The position numbers and the translations under genes are program-made. A model generated the notes under the pieces. That model was given only the letters and a program-made list of their open reading frames with translations, was not told where the DNA came from and did not search any database. A DNA stretch of 64,000 nt from Mycobacterium sp. 1274756.6 (GTDB lineage: Bacteria; Actinomycetota; Actinomycetes; Mycobacteriales; Mycobacteriaceae), in the NCBI RefSeq assembly GCF_001668625.1, contig NZ_LZLJ01000096.1, positions 43,950 to 107,949 of the forward strand. The letters run 5' to 3'. Shown here piece after piece: positions 17,348 through 29,792 of the stretch (positions are counted from its first letter, which is position 1; every line of letters begins with the position of its first letter).

Positions 17348-18561
17348 CCGGCGCCCCCGGCCACCGTGCCTGCCGCGATCAGCCGGTCGATCTCCTCGGC
17401 GGGCAGCGCCAGCAGGTCGGCGAGCACACCGCGGGTGTCGTCGCCGAGCGCGGGCGCCGGCCGAGCCGCGGGGTGCTCGCCGTCGAACGACAACGGCAGC
17501 CCGGCCGCCCGGTATTCGCCGAGGCCCGGCTGGGTCAGCGGGCGGAACATCGGGTTCTCGGTGACCCGCGCGCTTTCGGCCACCTCGCCGAAGCTGCGGT
17601 AGCGCTCCCAGAGGATGGCGGTCTCCGACAGCGCGGCGCTGATCTGTTCGGCCGTGTGGCCGCCGAACCAGACGTTGAACAGCCCGGTGAGCGCATCGCG
17701 GTAGCGGAACCGGTCCCCCTCGTCGAAGAAGTCGACGCCGAGCGCCTTCTCCAGTGCGGCAACGGCTTCCAATGTTCCGGTCAGCACCGCGAGATCACGG
17801 AAGTGGCGTGCGGTCAGCGCGACGATCATGAACGTCGCACCGTCGGAGCTGCGGAAGGTTTGGCCGTATTGGCCGTAGACGGAGTTGCCCAGCCGTTCGC
17901 GTTCGGTTCCGTTGACCATCGGTTCGGTGAGAAAGCCGAGCGCACCGCCGGTGGCCAGTGCGACGTTCTCCAGGGCCAGGGTCAGCTGGCTGCCGCGGCC
18001 GGTGGCGTCGCGGCGGCGCAGCGCGGCGACCACACCGAGCGCCGCGTACAGCCCGCAGGCGACGTCCCACGCCGGCAGGGCGTGGTTGATCGGGGCTTGG
18101 TGGTCGGGCGGGCCGGTCACCATCGGGAAGCCCGCCGCCGCGTTGACCGTGTAGTCGACGCCGGTGCTGCCGTCGGCTCGCCCGCTGACCTCGAGGTGAA
18201 CCAGATCCGGCCGCTCGTCAACGAGGGTTTCAAAGCTATGCCATTGCCGCCCAACGACGTTGGTGATCAACACGCCCGCGCCGAGGATGAGTCGGCGGAC
18301 CAGGTCCTGGCCGTCGGCGGCGCGCAGGTCGACCGCGACCGACCGGACCCCCTTGTTCAGGCCGGTCCAGTAGATGCTGGTCCCCCCGGCCGTGAGCGGC
18401 CAGCGCCGGTAGTCGGCGCCGCCGCCGACCGGGTCGACCCGGATCACCTCGGCGCCCAGCTGGGCCAGTGTCATGCCGGCCAGCGGCACCGCGACGAAGC
18501 TGGCGATCTCGACCACCCGCACCCCGCTCAGCGGCGCCTCGGCGACGGCGTTGTCTGTCAT
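17344..18561 (-). CDS. CaiB/BaiF-family (class III) CoA transferase
   Basis: A 405-residue protein beginning MTDNAVAEAPLSGVRVVEIA. The N-terminal Rossmann region (VEIASFVAVPLAGMTLAQLG, then AEVIRVDPVGGGADYRRWP) and WDVACGLYAALGVVAALRRR (about 170) are characteristic. Family members move CoA between acids or racemise 2-methylacyl-CoAs. It heads an operon with a TesB thioesterase and HtdZ. ATG 18561 is preferred to an ATG 57 bp upstream whose extension is not conserved-looking. Confidence 0.88.
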   Translation of the reverse strand: MTDNAVAEAPLSGVRVVEIASFVAVPLAGMTLAQLGAEVIRVDPVGGGADYRRWPLTAGGTSIYWTGLNKGVRSVAVDLRAADGQDLVRRLILGAGVLITNVVGRQWHSFETLVDERPDLVHLEVSGRADGSTGVDYTVNAAAGFPMVTGPPDHQAPINHALPAWDVACGLYAALGVVAALRRRDATGRGSQLTLALENVALATGGALGFLTEPMVNGTERERLGNSVYGQYGQTFRSSDGATFMIVALTARHFRDLAVLTGTLEAVAALEKALGVDFFDEGDRFRYRDALTGLFNVWFGGHTAEQISAALSETAILWERYRSFGEVAESARVTENPMFRPLTQPGLGEYRAAGLPLSFDGEHPAARPAPALGDDTRGVLADLLALPAEEIDRLIAAGTVAGGAG

Positions 18562-18728
18562 GCCGGAATCATGACAGATAACGAGCCGGTCACGCGAGGG
18601 TCCACGCGTGAGTCTCAATCGTTAGCTAACCGCGATGTGTCCCAACGGCGTTGACGCTCGGGCGCGACTGGCGGGTCGTGCTTGACTGCCGACGCACAGC
18701 CAATCGACCGCGGTGACGCGGCAGATGA

Positions 18729-19739
<1,011 letters not shown>

Positions 19740-19752
19740 AGCCCATCCCACG

Positions 19753-19793
19753 CATCGGGGGCAGCGCAATCCAGCGCTGTCCCCGATGTTTTT
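19753..19793 (+). terminator. Rho-independent terminator after fbpC
   Basis: A 15-bp stem (CATCGGGGGCAGCGC paired with GCGCTGTCCCCGATG, one G-T pair) with loop AATCCA and a run of five T. It lies 14 bp beyond the fbpC stop and also before the end of the convergent quinone reductase. T-tailed hairpins this clean are uncommon in mycobacteria. Confidence 0.9.
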
Positions 19794-19798
19794 GTGCT

Positions 19799-20773
19799 CT
19801 AGTCGCGGATCCGCAACACGACCTTGCCTGCGGCGGTGCGGTTCTCCAACGCTGCGACCGCCGCGGCCGCCTCCTCGAACGGGTAGACCACCGGCTCGGG
19901 CGCCGGGAGCCGGCCGGAAGCCAGCAGCGGCTCCAACTGGGCCCACTGTTCGGTCAGCGAGCCCGGGTGGGTGGCCGCCCACGCGCCCCAGCCGACCCCG
20001 ACGACGTCGATGTTGTTCAGCAGCAACCGGTTCACCTTCACCGTGGGGATCTCCCCGCCGGTGAACCCGATGACCAGCAGCCGCCCGGCCGGGGCGAGGC
20101 TGCGCAGCGAGTCGGTGAACCGGTCCCCGCCGACCGGGTCGACGACGATGTCCACGCCGCGCCCGCCGGTGAGTTCCTTGACCGCGTCCTTGAAGCCGTC
20201 GGCGTAGACGACGTCGGTGGCTCCGGCTGCGGTGGCGGCGGCGGCCTTCTCCGCGCTGCTCACCACCGCGATGACCCGTTCGGCGCCGAGCACCGGCGCC
20301 AGCCGCAGCGCCGAGGTGCCGATCCCGCCGGCCGCACCGTGCACCAGCACGGTCTCCCCGGCGCGCAGCCGCCCGCGTTCGGTCAGCGCGAAATGCACGG
20401 TGAGGTCGTTGAACAGCAGCCCGGCGCCGGCTTCGAAACCGACCCGGTCCGGCAGCGCGAACACCTGGTCGGCCGGGACCGCGGCCACTTCGGCCATGCC
20501 ACCGGAGAGCATCATCAAGCCCGCGACCCGGTCACCGGGGCGCACGCCGGCGCCGTCGGGTGCGCGGCGCACCACGCCGGCGACCTCCGCGCCGAGCACG
20601 AACGGCGGGTCGGGCCGGTACTGGTAGAGCCCGCGGGTCAGCAGCGCGTCGGGAAACGCCACCCCGGCGGCGTGCACGTCGACGATGACGGTGTCCTCAC
20701 CGCCGGGCTCGTCGACCTCGCTGATCTCGATGCCGTCGGGACCGTCCAGCCGGGATACCACTGCCGCGCGCAT
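19799..20773 (-). CDS. Quinone oxidoreductase-like NADPH dehydrogenase (MDR family, zinc-free)
   Basis: A 324-residue medium-chain reductase. It has the FVLGAEVAGVVRR segment (about residue 60), the QOR signature VLVHGAAGGIGTSALRLA (about 140) and VDPVGGDRF (about 215), and lacks the four-cysteine zinc loop. Such enzymes reduce quinones or enoyl substrates with NADPH. Transcribed convergently with fbpC; the long antisense open frame here is a GC-rich shadow. Confidence 0.9.
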   Translation of the reverse strand: MRAAVVSRLDGPDGIEISEVDEPGGEDTVIVDVHAAGVAFPDALLTRGLYQYRPDPPFVLGAEVAGVVRRAPDGAGVRPGDRVAGLMMLSGGMAEVAAVPADQVFALPDRVGFEAGAGLLFNDLTVHFALTERGRLRAGETVLVHGAAGGIGTSALRLAPVLGAERVIAVVSSAEKAAAATAAGATDVVYADGFKDAVKELTGGRGVDIVVDPVGGDRFTDSLRSLAPAGRLLVIGFTGGEIPTVKVNRLLLNNIDVVGVGWGAWAATHPGSLTEQWAQLEPLLASGRLPAPEPVVYPFEEAAAAVAALENRTAAGKVVLRIRD

Positions 20774-20812
20774 GCCCCAACCCTAAGACAACCCGGTTCG
20801 GCGCGGTGCCGG

Positions 20813-22140
20813 TCAGCCCAGCAGGTCGGTGATGAAACGCAGCGGGATGGGCAGCCAGCTCGGCCGGTGCCGGGACTCGTAGCCGGCTTCGTAGACGGCC
20901 TTGTCGAGCTGATAGGCGGTCAGCAGCGCCGCGAAATCCTGGGGGTCGCTGCCGGATTCGGCGGCGTAGCCGTCGCAGAACGCGGCCTGATTGCGCTCGA
21001 TCCATTCCCGGGCCCGGATCGCGAGCTGCTTGTCCGCTTTCTCCGCACCCTGCTCCAGCAGCGGCTCGTGGGCGGCGTACTCGAAGGACCGCAGGATCCC
21101 GGCGACGTCGCGCAGCGGCGAATCGGGGGCGCGGCGGATCTCGGTGGGCTGGCCCGGCTCGCCTTCGAAGTCGATGACCAGCCAGTGCTCCGGGGTGCGC
21201 AGCACCTGCCCGAGGTGCAGATCGCCGTGCACCCGTTGCACCGTGATGGTTTCGCCGGCCAGTTGCCGGAAGTGGGCGGTGACCGCGCCGATGTGCGGCT
21301 GCAGCGCGGGCACGGTCGCGGCGGTTTCGGTGAGCCGGCCGATCAGCGCGTCGACCGGGAACGGGGCGGGTGCGGTGCCCAGCGCCTCGGCGAGGGTGGT
21401 GTGCACCGCGGCGACCGCCTCCCCCAGCCGGTAGGACTCGCCGGCGAAGTCCCCGCCCACCTCGTGGGCGTACAGGTCGCCCTCGGCGAACAGGTCGCGC
21501 ACGCTGGCGGTGGCCATCGCCCAGCCCTCCGCGGAGTTCGCCGCGTACTGCGACACCATGCCCAGCGGGGTGGGTTTGGCTTCGGTGCCCAGCCGGTAGG
21601 ACCCGAGCAGCCGGGCCACATGGGGGCTGGCGGCGCGGGCCAGCACCGCGTTCAGCTCGATGTCGGGGTTGATCCCGGGCCGCACCCGGCGGAACACCTT
21701 GAGGATGGCGTCCTGCTCGAAGATGACGCTGGTGTTGGACTGTTCGGCGTCGTGCACCCAGGAGGTGGTCTGCGGGGGTAGGGCGGCGCCGGGTTCGGCG
21801 GTGAAGATCACCGCCGACCGCTCGTCGGAGGCCTCGATGAGGGCGAGCAGGTACCGGGTGACCGCCGGGTCATAGAGGCCGTCGTAGCCGACCCGGTCGC
21901 CGTCGGCGCCGATCCGGGCGGCGTTGCGGTACTCCGGCGGCGGGGCGTTGTCCCAGCTGACCAGGACCTGGTACCGGTCGCTGGAGCCGTCGGCGTAGCC
22001 GGCGTCGACGAGCACCAGGTCCAGGTCGTCGCGCAGGGCGGCCACCACGGCCGGTTCGGCGGAGACCAGGGTGCGGCTGCGCCCGGCGTACCAGCGTTGC
22101 TGCGGAAGCCATTCGGTGAATGGGAGGTTGACGGTGACCA

Positions 22141-22141
<1 letters not shown>
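20813..22141 (-). CDS. mak: Maltokinase
   Basis: A 442-residue kinase that makes maltose-1-phosphate from maltose and ATP, feeding GlgE-dependent alpha-glucan synthesis. The N-terminal cap begins [20 protein letters not shown]. The kinase-like C-terminal lobe has [12 protein letters not shown] (catalytic loop, about residue 303) and [10 protein letters not shown] (metal-binding, about 323). The ATG overlaps the treS stop (base 22141 shared), as expected for the coupled TreS-Mak pair, which forms a complex in mycobacteria. Length matches the family. Confidence 0.95.
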
Positions 22142-23904
<1,763 letters not shown>

Positions 23905-23914
23905 GCCCGCATCA

Positions 23915-24964
23915 CTAGCCCACCGGCCCCACCGCGAGGGTGATGTTCGCGTTGCGGTCGGCGCCGGTCGCGGTGCGCCAGCGCAGTTCGACGGTGTCGC
24001 CGGGGTGGTGCAGGTCGATCGCCCGGGTCAGCGCGGTGGCCGAGTCGATGGGCTCGCCGCCGAGCCCGAGCAGGACGTCACCGCGTTGCAGGCCGGCTTG
24101 CTGGGCGGGGGTGTTGTCGAGCACCTGCACGATGCGCGCCCCGGCCCCGTTGTAGTCGACGACCCCGATCCCCAGGAACGGGGTGGCGCCGATGTGCACG
24201 GTGTCCGAGGCGTTGCCGGACCGGATCTGGTTGGCGATGGCCAGCGCCTGGTTGATCGGGATGGCGAAGCCCTCACCGCCGGGTTGGGCCATCCGGTAGT
24301 TCTCCGAGGCCGCGGTGTTGACGCCGATGACCCGGCCGGTCGCGTCGACCATCGGTCCGCCGGAGTCGCCGGGGCGCAGCGGGGTGCTGGCCCGCAGCAT
24401 CCCGGTGAGGGTCTCCGAGGCGCCGGTCAGGTCGTCGGAGGCCGACACCGTCTCGTTGAGCGAGACGATCGAGCCACGCACCGCACTCGGAGTGCCGCCC
24501 TGGCCGCCGGCGTTGCCCATCGCGATCACCGGGTCGCCGACGCTGACGGTGTTGGAGTCGCCGAGGTCGGCCACCGGCAGCCCGCTGGCGCCGCGCAGCC
24601 GCAGCAGCGCCACGTCGTGGGTGCGGTCGTAGCCGAGCACGTCGACGTCATAGGACTGCTGGGTGCCCACCGAGGTGGCGTTGATCTGGGTGGCGCCGGC
24701 GACGACGTGGTTGTTGGTCAGCACCAGGCCGCTGGGGTCGATGACGATGCCGGTGCCGGCGCTGACCGCCCGGGCGTAGCCCATCTGGGTGTCGATGTTG
24801 ACCACCGCGGGCCCGACCTGGGCGACCGCGGTGGTCGGGTCGAGCGGCGGCGCGGGCAGCGGCGGGTCGGCGTGCACCGGCCCGGCGGTGATCACGAGTC
24901 CCAAGGTGGCCAGCGCACCGAGTAACCAGGCGAACCGGCGCGGCCGGCGGTGGTACCCGCTCAT
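23915..24964 (-). CDS. pepA: Secreted trypsin-like serine protease with PDZ domain (PepA/HtrA-like)
   Basis: A 349-residue protein. A basic N-terminus and hydrophobic stretch ([20 protein letters not shown]) form a signal peptide. The triad is visible as LTNNHVV (histidine, about residue 88), THDVALLRL (aspartate, about 118) and RPGDSGGPM (serine, about 198). A PDZ domain covers about residues 250-340 ([22 protein letters not shown]). It corresponds to Rv0125 by sequence and by its place next to treS-mak. It probably acts in the cell envelope or outside. Confidence 0.93.
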   Translation of the reverse strand: MSGYHRRPRRFAWLLGALATLGLVITAGPVHADPPLPAPPLDPTTAVAQVGPAVVNIDTQMGYARAVSAGTGIVIDPSGLVLTNNHVVAGATQINATSVGTQQSYDVDVLGYDRTHDVALLRLRGASGLPVADLGDSNTVSVGDPVIAMGNAGGQGGTPSAVRGSIVSLNETVSASDDLTGASETLTGMLRASTPLRPGDSGGPMVDATGRVIGVNTAASENYRMAQPGGEGFAIPINQALAIANQIRSGNASDTVHIGATPFLGIGVVDYNGAGARIVQVLDNTPAQQAGLQRGDVLLGLGGEPIDSATALTRAIDLHHPGDTVELRWRTATGADRNANITLAVGPVG

Positions 24965-25043
24965 CTCCCGTTACCTCCCATTCGGGGCGCGTTTCGCGCA
25001 CTCCCTGCCACGATAGTGCCGAAATCGGCCTATGTTGTAGCGC

Positions 25044-25451
25044 GTGCCCGGTTTCGAGCCGCGGGCCCGCTTCGCCGCAGCGCCGGTCGCCCGGCTGGCG
25101 ACCGTGCGCCCCGACCGGCGCCCGCATCTGGTGGCGGTGGTTTTCGCCGTCGACGGCGACACCGTCTACACCGCCGTGGACGCCAAACCGAAGACATCCG
25201 GGCGGCTGCAACGGCTGACCAACATCGCCGCGGAACCCGCGGTGAGCCTGCTGGTCGACCGGTACTGCGACGACTGGTCGCAGCTGTGGTGGGTGCGGGC
25301 CGACGGGGCCGCGGTCGTCCACCACGAGGGTGCGGTGCTGCGGCGCGGGCACCGGCTGCTGCGGGCGAAGTACCCCCAGTACGCGTCGGTGGGGCTGGCC
25401 GGCCCGGTGATCGCGGTGGCCGTGCACCGCTGGTCGAGTTGGCACGCCTGA
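25044..25451 (+). CDS. F420-dependent PPOX-class protein (TIGR03668 type)
   Basis: A 135-residue split-barrel protein. FAAAPVARLATVRPDRRPHL (about residues 10-29) is the usual opening strand pair, TAVDAKPKTSGRLQRLTNI (about 43) the cofactor-contact loop, and LLVDRYCDDWSQLWWVRADG (about 70) the family centre. It ends RWSSWHA, typical of this subfamily, which binds F420. GTG 25044. The substrate is unknown. Confidence 0.87.
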   Translation: MPGFEPRARFAAAPVARLATVRPDRRPHLVAVVFAVDGDTVYTAVDAKPKTSGRLQRLTNIAAEPAVSLLVDRYCDDWSQLWWVRADGAAVVHHEGAVLRRGHRLLRAKYPQYASVGLAGPVIAVAVHRWSSWHA

Positions 25452-25477
25452 GCGCGTCGGGCCGTTAGGGTGCGGAC

Positions 25478-26275
25478 ATGCCGTCCCGTGACCATGGCGA
25501 CCCGGGCGACGCCCCGTCGGTGCCGCCGCCGCTGACCGATCTGGACAACCCGGCCCGGCCGTCGGCCGCCGAGGAGGCCCGCACCGTCGCCGCCGCCACC
25601 AACACCGGCACGCTGGCGACCCTCACCGGCGACGGCGACCCGTGGGCGTCGATGGTCACCTACGGTTTGCTCGGCGGGGACCCGGTGCTGTGCGTGTCCA
25701 CGATGGCCGAGCACGGCCGCAACCTGCGGCACGATCAGCGGGCGAGCATCGCGGCGGTGGCGCCGTCGGCGGGCGGTGATCCGCTGGCGTCGAGCCGGGT
25801 CACCCTGGCCGGGGTCGTGGAGCAGCCCGCCGGTGAGGTGGCGGACGCGGCCCGGGCGGCGCATCTGGCGGCGGTGCCCGCCGCGAAGTACTACATTGAC
25901 TACAGCGACTTCTCGCTGTGGGTGCTGCGGGTGCAGCGGGTGCGCTGGGTGGGCGGCTACGGCCGGATGGACTCGGCGAGCGGCGCGGACTACGCCGCCG
26001 CGTCGCCCGACCCGGTCTCCCCGCACGCGGCGCGTGCGATCGCCCACCTCAACGACGACCACGCCGATTCGCTGCTGGCGATGGCGCGCCGGCTCGGCGG
26101 CTTCCCGGACAGCACCGCAGCGCTGTGCACCGGCGCCGACCGGTACGGGCTGGACCTGAAGGTCAGCACGCCGCGCGGGGTGGCCTACACCCGGGTCGGC
26201 TATGCCGAGCCGCTCGATGGCATCGACGAGTTACGCGCGGCGGCGACGGCGTTGGCGCGCCGGGCGGAAGGCTAG
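25478..26275 (+). CDS. HugZ/DUF2470-type pyridoxamine-oxidase-fold protein
   Basis: A 265-residue protein with two parts. The split-barrel flavin fold spans about residues 30-165 ([20 protein letters not shown] and so on). The DUF2470 domain covers the C-terminal 80 residues, with [19 protein letters not shown] carrying the histidine/aspartate pair. In HugZ-like proteins this layout is linked to haem degradation. The next gene but one shows an iron box, so an iron link is conceivable, but no such site was found here. It overlaps the PPE gene convergently by four bases. Confidence 0.8.
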   Translation: MPSRDHGDPGDAPSVPPPLTDLDNPARPSAAEEARTVAAATNTGTLATLTGDGDPWASMVTYGLLGGDPVLCVSTMAEHGRNLRHDQRASIAAVAPSAGGDPLASSRVTLAGVVEQPAGEVADAARAAHLAAVPAAKYYIDYSDFSLWVLRVQRVRWVGGYGRMDSASGADYAAASPDPVSPHAARAIAHLNDDHADSLLAMARRLGGFPDSTAALCTGADRYGLDLKVSTPRGVAYTRVGYAEPLDGIDELRAAATALARRAEG

Positions 26276-27810
26276 TTCCGCTCCGGGTGCGGGGTCTCCG
26301 GCCGCCAGGATCCCGGCAGCATCGGCGCGTCGAGCCGGTCGGTCGCCTCCTCCTCGGCCAGGGCGGTCAACCCGACCGGTGTCGCCGCGGTACGCACCGC
26401 GGTGCCGGCGAAGCCGAGCGGGCCGGCGCCGGTGTCCGAGGTCTCGGGGTGCCTCTCGACGCCGGCCGTCGCCGCGACCTCGGCGGGGATGCTGTGGTCG
26501 AGGGTGGCGTATTCGTAGCGGTAGCCGCGGTTCCGGCCGACCGAGCGGCGGCGACGACGCGCTGCGGCGTTGCGGCGCCGGGCGGCCGCGGCGGCGGCGA
26601 CGGCGGCGGCCGCGCTCGGCTCCTGCTGCTCGGTGGTCTCCCCGTGCCGGATCGAGGGGCCGGCCCCGAACCCCGGCCCGGCGCCGCGCACGACGTAGGC
26701 GGCGATCTCGGGTCCGGCCGGCGGCGGGGACGCCGCACTCGGAGCGGACGCCGCGGCCGACGCGGGGGCGGCCGGCGCGGAGGCCGGCGCCGCCGCGGCC
26801 GGGGCGGGGGCCGGGCTGGAGGCGACCGCCAGCGGCTGGTCGACCGCCGGCGCGGCCGGCACCTCGACCGGTTCCTCGACGGCGACGTCGGCCGGGGTGG
26901 GGGTCACATAGGACAACCCCGCCAGCCCCAACGCGATCGGGATCGCCGCGGAGGCCGCCGGACCGAGCACCGCGGCGTACAGCGGGGTGCCCAGCACGGC
27001 GAAGACCGCGCCGTAGGCGAACAGGTACAGCAACGGCATCCAGGTGGTCAGCGCTTCGGACGGGTTGGCCGCGAAGTCGGTGATGATCTGCGCGATCGTG
27101 CCGACCGGGTCGGTCACCACCCGTTTGATCATCTGGTACATCTCCAGGAAGTGCTCGGAGCCCGACAGCCACTCCTCGATCGGGTCGTTGAACGTCAGCG
27201 CCCCACCGGACTCGGCGGCCCGGCCGGCGGCGGCGCCGTCGAGGGCGGTGGCGGAGACACCGGCATCGGGCGCGATCAGCACCATCGGCGCCGGGGTGGT
27301 CGGCGGCGCTGCGGCCAGCGCCGTCCCGGCGACGGCGTGGTAAGTGCTCATCGTCACCGCGGCCTGGATCCACATCCGCAGGTAGTCGGCTTCGGTGAGC
27401 GCGATCGGGACCGTGTTGATGCCGAAGAAGTTGGTGGCGACCAGCGTCCCGAGGGTGGTGCGGTTGGCGGCCAGTTCGCCGAGGGTGGGCATGGCCGCCA
27501 GCGCCGCGGTGTAGGCCCCGGCCGCGGTCTCCACCTGGACGGCTTGCCCGGCCGTGACCGTGGTGGCCTGGGCCAGCCAGGTCAGATACGGCAGGTGCGC
27601 GGCCTGATAGGTCTCCGCGGTGGGCCCCGACCAGACCCCGCGCGCGGCGCCCAGTTGCGCGGTGAGCTCGGCGGCGGCCGAGGAGTAGCCCGCGCTCAGC
27701 GAACGCCAGGCGCCGGCGGCGGCCAGCAGCGGACCGGGTCCGGGACCGGTGCTGAGCTGCAACGAGTGCACTTCCGGCGGCAACGCCATCCAGATGGGAG
27801 CGGTCACCAT
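26272..27810 (-). CDS. PPE-family protein, PPW subfamily (PPE36/37-like)
   Basis: A 512-residue protein. The PPE domain covers about residues 1-170 ([20 protein letters not shown], then [20 protein letters not shown]). A hydrophobic central region and a proline/alanine-rich linker follow. The C-terminal PPW signature is present as LGFAGT and PMLPGSW (PxxPxxW). PPE37 of M. tuberculosis has the same ends and is iron-regulated, linked to haem-iron use. An IdeR-type box lies 10 bp upstream of the start. ATG 27810 or GTG 27807 may be used. No PE partner is adjacent. Confidence 0.88.
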   Translation of the reverse strand: MVTAPIWMALPPEVHSLQLSTGPGPGPLLAAAGAWRSLSAGYSSAAAELTAQLGAARGVWSGPTAETYQAAHLPYLTWLAQATTVTAGQAVQVETAAGAYTAALAAMPTLGELAANRTTLGTLVATNFFGINTVPIALTEADYLRMWIQAAVTMSTYHAVAGTALAAAPPTTPAPMVLIAPDAGVSATALDGAAAGRAAESGGALTFNDPIEEWLSGSEHFLEMYQMIKRVVTDPVGTIAQIITDFAANPSEALTTWMPLLYLFAYGAVFAVLGTPLYAAVLGPAASAAIPIALGLAGLSYVTPTPADVAVEEPVEVPAAPAVDQPLAVASSPAPAPAAAAPASAPAAPASAAASAPSAASPPPAGPEIAAYVVRGAGPGFGAGPSIRHGETTEQQEPSAAAAVAAAAAARRRNAAARRRRRSVGRNRGYRYEYATLDHSIPAEVAATAGVERHPETSDTGAGPLGFAGTAVRTAATPVGLTALAEEEATDRLDAPMLPGSWRPETPHPERN

Positions 27811-27819
27811 GCACCTTTC

Positions 27820-27838
27820 ATAGGTATGCCTAACCTAA
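27820..27838 (-). promoter_or_regulatory. IdeR-type iron box upstream of the PPE-PPW gene
   Basis: On the minus strand the sequence is TTAGGTTAGGCATACCTAT, matching 16 of 19 positions of the remembered IdeR/DtxR consensus TTAGGTTAGGCTAACCTAA. It ends 10 bp before the PPE start codon, overlapping the promoter or leader. It predicts repression by iron-loaded IdeR and induction under iron starvation. Confidence 0.8.
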
Positions 27839-27889
27839 TTGGACAAGATGTCAGCATAGAGCGGCCGCCGGCCGGTCTTCCGCGGGGGG

Positions 27890-29779
27890 TCAGTCCCCGG
27901 GGTTGCCGAGGTTCTCGAGGGCCGGCACGTCGCTGTCTTCCCTGAGGTCCCCGAGATCGAGGTGCTTCTCCGCGCAGGCCTCCCGCGCGGCGGCCGCGAT
28001 GTCCGCGGCCCGCACGGTGGTCAGGTCCGCCACCGACACCGAACCGGCGGCGGCGCGGTGGCGCGCCGCCGCCCGGGAGTCGCGCAGCCGTTCGGCCCGC
28101 TCAACCACGTTGCGGGCGAACCGCCCGTTGTGCATCACGTCGACGCCGGATGTCCCGTCCGGCGCCCGATAGGACCAGAGCGTCGCGCAGTAGCGCAGCA
28201 GCGCGGCCCGGGCGTCGGCGTCGAGGACGGTGGCCCGCGGCTCGCCGTACCGGGCGGCGATCTCCACCAACTCCTCCGGTCGGTAGGAGCTGAAGCGCAG
28301 CTTGCGGTTGAACCGGCCGGCCAGGCCGGGGTTGACGGTGAGGAATTCATCGACCTGCTCCTCATACCCGGCGCCGATGAAGCAGAAGTCGAAGCGGTGC
28401 ACCTCCAACGCGGTCAGCAGCTGGTTGACCGCCTCCATGCCGATCATGTCCGGCCGGCCGTCCTGGTGGCGTTCCACCAGGGAGTAGAACTCGTCCATGA
28501 ACAGGATCCGGCCCAGCGAACGCTGGATCAGTTCGTTGGTTCGCGGCCCTGAGGCCCCGATGTGCTCACCGCAGAAATCGGCGCGCTTGACCTCGATGAT
28601 CTCCGGGTGGCGCACGATCCCCAGCCCGGCGTAGATCTTGCCCAGCGCTTCGGCGGTGGTGGTCTTGCCGGTGCCGGGCGGGCCGACCAGCAGCATGTGG
28701 TTGGTCTGGTTGACCACCGGCAGGTCCGCGGCCAGCCGCAGGGCGCGCACCTCGATCTGGTCCTCGAGTTCGGCCACCGCCTGTTTGACCTCGGCCAGGC
28801 CCACCTGGTTGGCCAGCAGCGCTCTGCCCTCGGCGAGCAGCTCGGCTCGCCGCTGCCGGTGCTGCTCCTCGGCCCGGTCGTGCGCGCTGCGTTCGGTGGC
28901 GGGATCCCAGATGTCGGTGCGGCTGTTGATCGTCGCCTCGTCGGTGACCGCCAGGTGCACGGTCGGGTCGGCCAGCGCCCGGTTGGCCGCGTCGGTGAGC
29001 ACCCCGTTGACGGTCGCTTTCGACAACCAGATGGCGGCGCGGTCCTCCTCGCCGAGTTCCCGGTGCGCCATGCCGCGCAGGTAGGCCAGGTCGGCGGCGA
29101 TGAGCGGGAACTCCGTCGGGTCGATGGCCGACAGCGGCTCGCTTCCGGCGGCCGGGCCCGGACGCGCCGGGGCGGTGCTCAGCTCCACCCGGTCCACCCA
29201 GTCCAACGCGACCCGCGGCTGGCCGAGGTGGGCGGCGGCGTGGGCGGCCAGGGCGGCGGTCGCCGCGGAGACCGCGGCCATCACGATGGCCTGTGGCGGC
29301 AGCACGGTGGCCGCGATCGTGAGTACGTCGGGCCACCGGCGGGAGGCGAACATCAGGTAGGCCCGGATGTGCTGGTGCCACTGGTGGTTCTCCCAGCTGT
29401 CCAGCAGCGCCGGATCCAACAGCAGCGCGTCGGCCCGGGCGTACTGGCCGCCGTCGATGAGGGCGCCGGCCAGCGCCAGCCCGGCGTGCGAGGCCTCGGT
29501 CACCGAGATCGCCAGGTAGGGGCCGGCTTTGATCGCCGCGGCGAGGTTGGTGCCCAGCCGGGTGGTCTCGCGGTGGATGCGCGGGCCGTAGTGGTAGAGC
29601 TGTTCGAGCGCGCTCAGGGTCTCTTCGCCGGCGGCGATCCGGCCCAACCAGGCGTCGGCCATCGACGGGTCCGCCTCGGTCGCCTCACGGAACCGGTCCC
29701 GCGCCGCGGCCGGGTCCCGGGCGAACACCGCCATCGCCTGGTCGAAGCGTCTCCGGGCGGCGGCGGTGGGTGCGGACAT
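27890..29779 (-). CDS. eccA2: EccA-type AAA+ ATPase of the ESX-2 locus
   Basis: A 629-residue cytosolic ATPase. The N-terminal half is TPR-like helical repeat (residues 1-280). The CbxX/CfqX AAA+ domain has Walker A VGPPGTGKTT (about residue 360), Walker B ILFMDEFYSL (about 430) and an arginine-finger region LAGRFNRKLRF. EccA proteins dissociate chaperone-PPE or effector complexes. It lies 13 bp after eccE2, the terminal core position of ESX-2. Confidence 0.92.
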   Translation of the reverse strand: MSAPTAAARRRFDQAMAVFARDPAAARDRFREATEADPSMADAWLGRIAAGEETLSALEQLYHYGPRIHRETTRLGTNLAAAIKAGPYLAISVTEASHAGLALAGALIDGGQYARADALLLDPALLDSWENHQWHQHIRAYLMFASRRWPDVLTIAATVLPPQAIVMAAVSAATAALAAHAAAHLGQPRVALDWVDRVELSTAPARPGPAAGSEPLSAIDPTEFPLIAADLAYLRGMAHRELGEEDRAAIWLSKATVNGVLTDAANRALADPTVHLAVTDEATINSRTDIWDPATERSAHDRAEEQHRQRRAELLAEGRALLANQVGLAEVKQAVAELEDQIEVRALRLAADLPVVNQTNHMLLVGPPGTGKTTTAEALGKIYAGLGIVRHPEIIEVKRADFCGEHIGASGPRTNELIQRSLGRILFMDEFYSLVERHQDGRPDMIGMEAVNQLLTALEVHRFDFCFIGAGYEEQVDEFLTVNPGLAGRFNRKLRFSSYRPEELVEIAARYGEPRATVLDADARAALLRYCATLWSYRAPDGTSGVDVMHNGRFARNVVERAERLRDSRAAARHRAAAGSVSVADLTTVRAADIAAAAREACAEKHLDLGDLREDSDVPALENLGNPGD

Positions 29780-29792
29780 CGGTGCCTCCGGC

